This document shows positions 17,216 to 23,995 of a DNA stretch of 64,000 nucleotides, piece by piece. Both the position numbers and the translations under genes were made by a program. Below the pieces are notes generated by a model. That model did not search any database, had not been told where the DNA came from, and saw only the letters and a list, made by a program, of their open reading frames with translations. The stretch lies in NCBI RefSeq assembly GCF_026241895.1, contig NZ_JAPJIV010000016.1, positions 62,001 to 126,000 on the forward strand, written 5' to 3'. The DNA is from Pseudomonas sp. RIT-562 (GTDB lineage: Bacteria; Pseudomonadota; Gammaproteobacteria; Pseudomonadales; Pseudomonadaceae). Position 1 is the first letter of the stretch. Each line of letters begins with the position of its first letter.

Positions 17216-18196
17216 ATGGATCTGCCCACACTGGCCATTGCGGCTTTAGGCGGCACGGTGAGCATGCAACCCAGGAATTTCGGTGAAGGAGTCATCCCGA
17301 CCATCAGCGGTGACACTTTGTTGGACGCTGTACCAGAACTGAAAACTCTCGCCAGGATCAACGTTGAAACACCTGGACTGCATCCGAGCGCTTCATTGAG
17401 TTTCGATTTTTTGCTAAGGGTTCTCTGCTGGGCGAACGATCAGGTAGAGAACGGTGCTACGGCTGTTGTCATCACGCAAGGTACGGACACCCTTGAAGAG
17501 ACAGCGGCATTTTTTCATCACTTGTGGAGCCACGAGGCGCCTCTGATCCTCACCGGAGCCATGCGCTCGGCAAATCAGGCGGGAGCCGATGGCCCAGCTA
17601 ATCTTCTGGATGCTTGCCGGGTTGCCCTGTCGCAATCGAGTCGATGCCGCGGCGTTCAAGTGGTGATTAACGGACAGGTTCACCACGCGAGCGTCGTGCG
17701 CAAATCCGATTCATTGGCGTTGCATGCATTTACATCTCCCATGGTTGGGCCCACAGGCATTCTTCTGGAGGGACAGGTTCGCTATTTCCACGGGCCAATC
17801 AAGCGACAGTTGCTTCCCCTCCCGCAACAGACAACACAACAGGTTGCCCTACTGGAAAGTACCTTGTCGGCTGACACCCTGGTGCTGGAGAAGATCGTGG
17901 AGCTGGGCTACGACGGCCTTGTGATCGCTGGGTTCGGGGCGGGACATGTCTCGGAGCATTGGGCAGAAGCAATTGCAAAGATCGCGACAAAAATTCCGGT
18001 AATCATCGCTACTCGCACCGGTTCAGGACCAACGGCTCAAGCCTCATATGGTTTTATTGGCAGCGAGATGGATCTGATCCGCAGAGGCGCATTGATGGCA
18101 GGTTTTCTATGTCCACGCAAAGCCAGGATACTGCTGTGGCTGCTAATTGGCTGCCAACGTCTAGAAGAACTGCAGTCTTTCCTCGACGAGGGCTGA
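17216..18196 (+). CDS. asparaginase/glutaminase family amidohydrolase
   Basis: A 326-aa type I/II asparaginase. The nucleophile Thr14 lies in AALGGTVSM and the second active-site pair Thr90-Asp91 in VVITQGTDTLEET. Then come LTGAMRSANQAGADGPANLLDA and a Lys in VVRKSDSLALHAF, all typical. The family hydrolyses L-asparagine and often L-glutamine to acid plus ammonia. No signal peptide is evident, so it is probably cytoplasmic. It is last in the accessory cassette, 66 nt behind the membrane protein with its own GAGG ribosome-binding site. The context raises the possibility that its real substrate is another omega- or alpha-amide. Confidence 0.9.
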   Translation: MDLPTLAIAALGGTVSMQPRNFGEGVIPTISGDTLLDAVPELKTLARINVETPGLHPSASLSFDFLLRVLCWANDQVENGATAVVITQGTDTLEETAAFFHHLWSHEAPLILTGAMRSANQAGADGPANLLDACRVALSQSSRCRGVQVVINGQVHHASVVRKSDSLALHAFTSPMVGPTGILLEGQVRYFHGPIKRQLLPLPQQTTQQVALLESTLSADTLVLEKIVELGYDGLVIAGFGAGHVSEHWAEAIAKIATKIPVIIATRTGSGPTAQASYGFIGSEMDLIRRGALMAGFLCPRKARILLWLLIGCQRLEELQSFLDEG

Positions 18197-18224
18197 TGCA
18201 TCAGTATTTGCGCTTCTGTGGAAA

Positions 18225-18256
18225 GAAAAAAGGGCCTGCATATGCAGGCCCTTTTT
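18225..18256. terminator. perfectly palindromic bidirectional terminator
   Basis: A-run, then the self-complementary 22-mer AGGGCCTGCAT/ATGCAGGCCCT (18231-18252), then T-run. It serves the asparaginase on the plus strand and zapE on the minus strand and marks the right border of the accessory cassette. Confidence 0.9.
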
Positions 18257-18272
18257 AATGATTTCGAATTGC

Positions 18273-19367
18273 CTACGGCTTATGCGCCCGCGACAGGAAT
18301 TCGTGCGACTGCATCTCCAGCAAACGACTCAGCGTGCGCTGGAATTCGAAGTTCAGGCGACCGCCGGTGTAGAGATCTTTCAGCTCGACTTCTGCCGAGA
18401 TGATCAGCTTCACGTTGCGGTCGTAGAATTCGTCGACCATGTTGATGAAGCGCCGGGCGATGTCGTCGGTGGTGACGCTCATCTGCTCAACTCCGCTCAG
18501 CAGGACCGCGTGGAAGATCTTGCCCAGTTCGATGTAGTCGTTCTGGCTGCGCGGGCCGTCGCAGAGCTCGCGGAAGTCGAACCAGGCCACGTCGTCGCAA
18601 GTACGCAGGGCGCGGATTTCGCGGTTTTCGATGATCAGCACGTCGTTCTCGACCGCTGCGGTGCATTCCGGCGTCAGGGCGCGGAAGCTCTTGCGCAGGC
18701 TTTCGTGGGACGCTTCGTCCAGCGGAAAATGGAACAGCTCTGCTTGCTCAAGGTGGCGCAGGCGATAATCGACGCCGCTGTCGACGTTGACGATCTCGGT
18801 GTTCTGCTTGATCAGCGCGATGGCCGGCAGGAAGCGTGCACGCTGCAGGCCGTCCTTGTACAAACCATCTGGCACGATGTTCGAGGTCGCAACCAGGGTC
18901 ACGCCGTTCTTGAACAGCTCTTCCATCAGGGTGCCGAGGATCATGGCGTCGGTGATGTCGGAGACGAAGAACTCATCGAAGCAGATCACCCGAGACTCAT
19001 CGGAGAAACGCTTGGCGATGATGGTCAGCGGGTTCTTTTCACCGCCCAGGGTCTTCATTTCTTCGTGCACGCGCTTCATGAAGCGGTGGAAGTGGGTGCG
19101 AGTCTTTTCCTTGAACGGCAGCGCTTCGAAGAAGGTGTCGACCAGGTAAGTCTTGCCGCGACCCACGCCGCCCCAGAAGTACAGGCCCTTGATCGGCGCC
19201 TGGTCTTTCTTGCCGAACAGTTTACCGAGGAAACCCGGTTTGTTCTGCGAGGCCGCCACCAGATCGTCGTACAGGCGCTGCAAATGGCGCACGGCAGTTT
19301 CCTGCGCGGCATCATGGAAGAATTCCGGGCGTTTCAGATCAGCTTGATATCGTTCTAGGGGCGTCAT
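18273..19367 (-). CDS. zapE: cell division ATPase ZapE (AFG1 family)
   Basis: A 364-aa AFG1-type P-loop ATPase; in E. coli ZapE binds FtsZ and destabilises its bundles late in constriction, under heat and low oxygen. Walker A is GLYFWGGVGRGKTYLVDTFF, Walker B VICFDEFFVSD, and the sensor region LVATSNIVPDGLYKDGLQRARF is family-specific. It is the last gene before the palindromic terminator; trpS follows on the same strand with its own terminator. Confidence 0.95.
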   Translation of the reverse strand: MTPLERYQADLKRPEFFHDAAQETAVRHLQRLYDDLVAASQNKPGFLGKLFGKKDQAPIKGLYFWGGVGRGKTYLVDTFFEALPFKEKTRTHFHRFMKRVHEEMKTLGGEKNPLTIIAKRFSDESRVICFDEFFVSDITDAMILGTLMEELFKNGVTLVATSNIVPDGLYKDGLQRARFLPAIALIKQNTEIVNVDSGVDYRLRHLEQAELFHFPLDEASHESLRKSFRALTPECTAAVENDVLIIENREIRALRTCDDVAWFDFRELCDGPRSQNDYIELGKIFHAVLLSGVEQMSVTTDDIARRFINMVDEFYDRNVKLIISAEVELKDLYTGGRLNFEFQRTLSRLLEMQSHEFLSRAHKP

Positions 19368-19386
19368 AATTCGTTAGCAAGGCAAC

Positions 19387-19419
19387 AAAAACGGGCCGTC
19401 ACTGTAGCGACGGCCCGTG
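19387..19419 (-). terminator. intrinsic terminator of trpS
   Basis: On the minus strand a perfect 10-bp stem ACGGGCCGTC/GACGGCCCGT with an 8-nt loop runs into TTTTTG. It lies 40 nt past the trpS stop and before zapE. Confidence 0.85.
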
Positions 19420-19458
19420 GGAATGGCAATCAGCCCTTGGTCGGACCGAGCCGTTGAT

Positions 19459-20814
19459 TTATTCCTGAACCGGGGTCAGTGCGATCCGCAGTGCGTCTAT
19501 GCCAGCGTCGCGAGCGGCGCTGTCAGCGAACGTGGCGCTGTCGGCAACGCACTCGCCTTCCAGCCACACGCTGAAGCTCAGGTCTTCGCTGCGCACGTCC
19601 AGAGCCTGGCCCGCCTGCAGCTGCTTGGTCACCTGGCCTGCAGTTTTGCCATCGGCAAAGTTACGCGACAGCAGCAATTGCTCGCCATCGGCCGCCAGCA
19701 GGCGGAAGCGGAAGCTGCCGTCATCTTCGCGGAAGCTGACGAAGCGCGCGGCCTTGGCAGCTTTCTTTTTGGTGGAGGCAGCCACTTGCGTCTGGGCGAC
19801 GAACGACCGCAGGCCGACGGCTTCGCGCAACTCGTTAAGGAACGGAGTGGCCACGGCGCGGGCCTTTTTGGCGCCGATCTGCAAGATGTCTTCCAGATCT
19901 GCCGGACGCTCGATCAGCTGGTGGTAACGCTCGCGGGATTCGCCCAGCTCGCTGTCCAGCAGCTGGAACAGGCGGTTCTTCGCCTCGCCCCAACCCAGGC
20001 CCTGCAGCAGTTCGCTGCGGAATTCGTCCGCCTGCGCCGGCGTTGCGAACGCCTGGAACAGGGTGAACAGGTGTGAGTTGTCCGGGTCTTTCGCTTCGCC
20101 CGGTGCACGGGAGTCGGTGACGATCCGCGAAATCGCGTCTTTCATGTCTTTGGCGCTGCTGAACAACGGGATAGTGTTGTCGTAGCTCTTCGACATCTTG
20201 CGACCGTCGAGGCCGGGCAGCGTGGCGACGCTTTCTTCGATCAGCGCCTCGGGCATGGTGAAAAACTCCTTGCCCTGGCCGAACAGGTGGTTAAAACGCT
20301 GGCCGATATCCCGGGCCATTTCCACGTGTTGTATCTGGTCGCGGCCGACCGGCACCTTGTGCGCGTTAAACATCAGGATGTCCGCGGCCATCAGCACCGG
20401 GTAGCTGTACAAGCCCATGGTGATGCCGGCATCCGGGTCTTCGCCGGTTTCGACGTTCTTGTCCACCGAGGCCTTGTAGGCATGCGCACGGTTGAGCAGG
20501 CCCTTGGCGGCGACGCAGGTCAGCAGCCAGGTCAGCTCCGGGATTTCCGGAATGTCGGACTGGCGATAGAAGGTCACGCGCTCGACATCCAGGCCACCGG
20601 CCAGCCAGGTCGCGGCGATTTCCAGACGCGAGCGCTGGATGCGCAGCGGGTCATCGCATTTGATCAGGGCGTGGTAGTCGGCCAGGAAGTAGAACGAGTC
20701 GGTATTGCTGTCACGGCTGGCCAGGATCGCCGGACGGATGGCGCCGGCGTAGTTGCCCAGGTGCGGCGTGCCGGTGGTGGTGATGCCGGTGAGGATACGG
20801 GTACGAGTCGTCAT
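19459..20814 (-). CDS. trpS: tryptophanyl-tRNA synthetase with C-terminal extension
   Basis: Class I synthetase charging tRNA-Trp. The HIGH equivalent is TPHLGN (residues 16-21) and the KMSKS loop is residues 206-210 (GRKMSKSYDN). The catalytic and anticodon parts end near residue 340. The protein reaches 451 aa because of about 100 extra residues: a Lys/Ala linker (STKKKAAKAARF) and a domain reading VSFREDDGSFRFRLLAADGEQLLLSRNF, which looks like DUF1508/YegP-type repeats, then an Ala/Asp-rich tail. E. coli TrpS is about 334 aa. The start is ATG 20814 (MTTRTRIL); an in-frame TTG at 20838 is less likely. Confidence 0.95.
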   Translation of the reverse strand: MTTRTRILTGITTTGTPHLGNYAGAIRPAILASRDSNTDSFYFLADYHALIKCDDPLRIQRSRLEIAATWLAGGLDVERVTFYRQSDIPEIPELTWLLTCVAAKGLLNRAHAYKASVDKNVETGEDPDAGITMGLYSYPVLMAADILMFNAHKVPVGRDQIQHVEMARDIGQRFNHLFGQGKEFFTMPEALIEESVATLPGLDGRKMSKSYDNTIPLFSSAKDMKDAISRIVTDSRAPGEAKDPDNSHLFTLFQAFATPAQADEFRSELLQGLGWGEAKNRLFQLLDSELGESRERYHQLIERPADLEDILQIGAKKARAVATPFLNELREAVGLRSFVAQTQVAASTKKKAAKAARFVSFREDDGSFRFRLLAADGEQLLLSRNFADGKTAGQVTKQLQAGQALDVRSEDLSFSVWLEGECVADSATFADSAARDAGIDALRIALTPVQE

Positions 20815-20838
20815 GGGTAATCGCTTGTCAGACTGCAA

Positions 20839-21468
20839 TCAGTTCGAGAGACGCGGCAGGATCAGATCCTTGAGATCAGTCAGCTTGCCATGAAAAAAGT
20901 GTCCGCATTCTGCCACTTTCAGCAGCTCATGGGGGCGATCGAGTTTGTCGGACCAGTCGTAGACCAGCTGCGGATCGATGACTTCGTCGGTTTCCGGCTG
21001 AATCAGGGTCAGCTCGCCCTGCTGCGGTAGCTGATCCTGATCACTCAGGCGCATGACGGCCGGTGCCACCATGAACAAATGCTTGAGCTGCTCGCCTTGG
21101 GCTTCCAGGCGACCGCCGAGACTTGCTGCAACAAAACCGCCGAAGGAGAAACCGAACAGCGTCAATGGTAAATCAGGATGTTTCGCCCGCAGCCAGGCAG
21201 CTGCGGCCTGGGCGTCATCGACTTCGCCGGTGCCCATATCGTGGGAGCCTGAACTGGCACCTACTCCACGGTAATTGAAGCGCAGGGTCACCAGACCGGC
21301 GTCGCGAGCCGTGCGCTGCAGGGTCGAGACCACCTTGTTGAGCATGGTGCCGCCCTGGACCGGGTTAGGATGGCAGATCAGCGCAATACCGCGCGACTGC
21401 TCATTATCCAGGTACAAACTTTCCAGTTCACCGACTGGGCCATCAATCACTACAGGGGTTTCGCGCAT
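20839..21468 (-). CDS. alpha/beta-fold hydrolase
   Basis: A 209-aa alpha/beta hydrolase of the small dienelactone-hydrolase-like type conserved in Pseudomonas. The nucleophile elbow is GFSFGG, the oxyanion loop HPNPVQGGTM, the acid lies in the ETDEVIDP region, and the base is His in AECGHFFHGKL. No signal peptide. The substrate is not evident. It lies just upstream of trpS on the same strand (24 nt), probably in one transcript. I use the ATG at 21468; an upstream TTG would add two residues. Confidence 0.88.
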   Translation of the reverse strand: MRETPVVIDGPVGELESLYLDNEQSRGIALICHPNPVQGGTMLNKVVSTLQRTARDAGLVTLRFNYRGVGASSGSHDMGTGEVDDAQAAAAWLRAKHPDLPLTLFGFSFGGFVAASLGGRLEAQGEQLKHLFMVAPAVMRLSDQDQLPQQGELTLIQPETDEVIDPQLVYDWSDKLDRPHELLKVAECGHFFHGKLTDLKDLILPRLSN

Positions 21469-21613
21469 AAGCAAGGAAGGAACTCCGTGACCTCGAATCG
21501 GGTCGACTCGTCTAGCAAATTGTCTGTGCCAATCTATCTGCGAGTGAATCGCGGTATACAGCGCAGGTTCGAGCCGTTAACGTAAAGCAAAGCCGTTTAT
21601 AGAGGAAGGACTC

Positions 21614-22048
21614 GTGGAACACTCGCTCTTAGTTTGGTTGTTGCCGACTCTTGCCCTGGTTGTGGGTGTCGCCATTGGTTTCCTGATCGCTCGCCTGGTG
21701 CCGAATGCCGCGCCTAACAGCACGCAACGTCAGCTGGATGATATTCAGGAACGTTTCGACAGTTATCAGAATGAGGTGGTCACCCACTTCAACAGCACGG
21801 CGACCCTGGTCAAGAAAATGACCCAGAGTTACCAGGAGGTGCAGGATCATCTCGCCGATGGCGCCAACCGTCTTGCCCTGGATGAGCAGACGCGCCAACG
21901 CTTGCTGGCCGCACTGCATGCCGACGCCGCCCAGCCGCCCCGTGAGCGCCTGACGCCGCCGCGCAACCAGGAGCCGCCGCGCGACTACGCACCAAAAGCC
22001 CCGAACGCGCCGGGCATGCTCGATGAGCATTACGGCCTGAAGAAGTAA
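21614..22048 (+). CDS. zapG: YhcB/ZapG-family (DUF1043) inner-membrane protein
   Basis: A 144-aa protein with one N-terminal membrane helix (VWLLPTLALVVGVAIGFLIARLV), a coiled-coil region (about 35-95: LDDIQERFDSYQNEVVTHF, LVKKMTQSYQEVQDHL) and a proline-rich disordered tail ending GMLDEHYGLKK. In E. coli YhcB/ZapG links cell division, elongation and envelope homeostasis. It starts with GTG at 21614 behind AGGAAGGA. A terminator follows directly. Confidence 0.9.
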   Translation: MEHSLLVWLLPTLALVVGVAIGFLIARLVPNAAPNSTQRQLDDIQERFDSYQNEVVTHFNSTATLVKKMTQSYQEVQDHLADGANRLALDEQTRQRLLAALHADAAQPPRERLTPPRNQEPPRDYAPKAPNAPGMLDEHYGLKK

Positions 22049-22069
22049 TTAGGTTTCGCGCGACCTGCA

Positions 22070-22107
22070 AAAGCCCCCGGATGAGTGATTGTCCGGGGGC
22101 TTTTTTA
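22070..22107 (+). terminator. intrinsic terminator of zapG-like gene
   Basis: AGCCCCCGGA/TCCGGGGGCT perfect stem with a 10-nt loop, followed by TTTTTT, 24 nt beyond the stop codon. Confidence 0.92.
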
Positions 22108-22138
22108 TGGTCAAGCCTTTTGCTGCCTGACCTGGCCC

Positions 22139-22210
22139 CATCGCGAGCAGGCTCACTCCTACAGTTTAGAAGCGCGCTCCCCCCCTGTAGGAGTGAGCCC
22201 GCTCGCGATG
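22139..22210. repeat. REP inverted repeat, GCGAGCAGGCTCACTCCTACA class
   Basis: CATCGCGAGCAGGCTCACTC and complement; the right arm has GAGCCCGC instead of GAGCCTGC. It lies between two terminators in a convergent intergenic region. Confidence 0.87.
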
Positions 22211-22229
22211 AGGCCAGGACAGAGTCCAC

Positions 22230-22272
22230 AAAAAAACCCGCCCGATCAGTTAAGGATCGGGCGGGTTATTTT
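22230..22272 (-). terminator. intrinsic terminator of the OmpA-like lipoprotein gene
   Basis: AACCCGCCCGATC/GATCGGGCGGGTT perfect 13-bp stem; the T-run in minus-strand direction is at 22236-22230. Confidence 0.9.
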
Positions 22273-22296
22273 CACACCAGGGGTTCACCCAAACGC

Positions 22297-23025
22297 TTAC
22301 GGATATTGCTGAACACTACCCTGCTGCTGCCCACCATACTGCTGACCGGGAATCGCCTTAAGGTTGACCTCAACCCGACGGTTCTGCGCGCGGCCATTGA
22401 CGTCAGCGTTGCTGGCAACCGGGTTATCCGGACCCGCACCACGGGCCGTCAGGTTGGCACCGCTGACGCCCTGGGACGTCAGGTAAGTCGCCACGCTCTG
22501 CGCGCGACGCTGGGACAGGTCCATGTTGTGCTGGCGGCTGCCGGTGCTGTCGGTATAGCCGACGATTTCGATCTGGTTCTGGTTGAACTCCTTCAACGAG
22601 CCCGCCAGGTTGTTCAACGGCTGATAGAAGCTCGAAGCGATGTTCGCCGAATCGGTAGCGAACGTGATGTTGCCCGGCATGATCAGCTTGATCTGATCGC
22701 CTTGGCGCTGCACTTCCACGCCCGTGTTGGCCATGCTGGCGCGCAGCTTTTTCTCCTGCTGGTCGGCGTAGTAGCCGTAACCGGCGGCGGAAGCACCGAC
22801 CACAGCGGCGCCAATCAGCGCGCCTTTGCCACGGTTGTTGTGGTCAATGGCGGCACCCGCCAGCGCACCGGCCAGAGCACCGAGCCCGCCGTACTTGGCG
22901 GTTTTGCTCATACCCTGGGAGCCGCTGTCGGCCTGACCCTGGTTGTCATACGGGTTAGGCGAGGCACAGCCAGACAGCACGGCGATGGCAGTAGCGGCAA
23001 TAATCAGACGAGGCGTGGTGAACAT
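22297..23025 (-). CDS. OmpA-family peptidoglycan-associated lipoprotein (YiaD-like)
   Basis: A 242-aa lipoprotein with lipobox LSGC (Cys20). A glycine-zipper segment follows (YGGLGALAGALAGAAIDHNNRGKGALIGAAVVGASAAGYG), then a C-terminal OmpA domain (about 105-225). IEIVGYTDSTGSRQHNMDLSQRRAQSVATYL carries the conserved Asp and Arg that bind diaminopimelate in peptidoglycan. The Gln-rich tail (GQQYGGQQQGSVQQYP) is probably flexible. It would tether the outer membrane to the cell wall. Single-gene unit with its own terminator. Confidence 0.92.
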   Translation of the reverse strand: MFTTPRLIIAATAIAVLSGCASPNPYDNQGQADSGSQGMSKTAKYGGLGALAGALAGAAIDHNNRGKGALIGAAVVGASAAGYGYYADQQEKKLRASMANTGVEVQRQGDQIKLIMPGNITFATDSANIASSFYQPLNNLAGSLKEFNQNQIEIVGYTDSTGSRQHNMDLSQRRAQSVATYLTSQGVSGANLTARGAGPDNPVASNADVNGRAQNRRVEVNLKAIPGQQYGGQQQGSVQQYP

Positions 23026-23128
23026 GAAGAGCTCCTACTTTTTGCATTCTGTGGTGCAACGGACTTAAGCATTGAACCTTTGCCGGCGTTGGATCATTTT
23101 GCGCGATAAAAATTCCGTCGGGCAGACA

Positions 23129-23773
23129 TCATGCACGCACAAACGGGTTCTCGCGCATCTCATCGCCAAGGCGTGTGTCCGGGCCATGCCCGGTCACTAC
23201 GGTCGCCTCTTCATCGAGGGTATACAGGCGCTGCTTGATCGACCGTACGATAGTTGCCTGATCCCCACCCCACAAATCCGTGCGCCCTACCCCGCGCCGA
23301 AACAAGGTGTCGCCGGCAATCAACAGCTTGGCCTCGGCAAACCAGAAACTCATGGAGCCGGGAGTATGACCAGGTGTGTGCAAGGCTACGCCACAACCGC
23401 AGGCCAGTTCCTCATCGTCGGCCAACCAGCGGTCCGGCGAAGGCACTGGCGTGTAAGGCACGCCGAACATCTGGCACTGCATCTCCAGGTTATCCCAAAG
23501 GAACTGGTCTTCCTTGTGCAGGTGCAGGGTCGCCCCGGTTTTCTCTTTCATCTGCCCGGAAGCCAGGAAGTGATCCAGGTGAGCGTGGGTATGGATGATG
23601 CTCACCACCTTGAGCCCGAGCGCGTCGAGACGCGCCAGGATCAGCTCATGATTGCCACCCGGATCGACGACGATGGCCTTTTTCGTGATCGGATCGCCGA
23701 TGATCGTGCAGTTGCACTGCAACGGCCCGACGGGGAAGGTTTCGCGGATCAGCTTGGGTTTGGCGGCGTCCAT
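23129..23773 (-). CDS. MBL-fold metallo-hydrolase (glyoxalase II-like)
   Basis: A 214-aa metallo-beta-lactamase fold enzyme. The metal-binding signature is HTHAHLDH, followed by TPGHTPGS, AGDTLF and TGHGPDT, all metal-ligand regions of the glyoxalase-II/YcbL branch. Probably a cytosolic thioesterase acting on a hydroxyacyl-thiol; substrate not determined. The ATG at 23773 has AGGAAC upstream. Upstream in-frame codons to 23860 do not resemble the family. Confidence 0.9.
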   Translation of the reverse strand: MDAAKPKLIRETFPVGPLQCNCTIIGDPITKKAIVVDPGGNHELILARLDALGLKVVSIIHTHAHLDHFLASGQMKEKTGATLHLHKEDQFLWDNLEMQCQMFGVPYTPVPSPDRWLADDEELACGCGVALHTPGHTPGSMSFWFAEAKLLIAGDTLFRRGVGRTDLWGGDQATIVRSIKQRLYTLDEEATVVTGHGPDTRLGDEMRENPFVRA

Positions 23774-23995
23774 GGTGGTTCCTGGAAGAATGGATGGCCT
23801 ATTCTGGCGGAACAAGTCTGCGATTACCTCCAATAAAATATCTCTGCCGCATATGCTCAAAGCGTTATCTCATGACCCTGGAAGTCGCGAAATCACGGGA
23901 TCGGGATTGAAAAGTCCACGGCAGTGGCGTGCGATGGGCTAGGTGAGACGCGTTGGTTGGGGGCGTTGGGTCATATTACGCATGCTGCCGAACAC

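Noticed and set aside
12640..18256. Integrative element or genomic island with attachment sites
   Set aside because: The cassette looks acquired, but I find no integrase, no tRNA target and no direct repeats at its ends; only a solitary REP half-site on the left and a plain terminator on the right.
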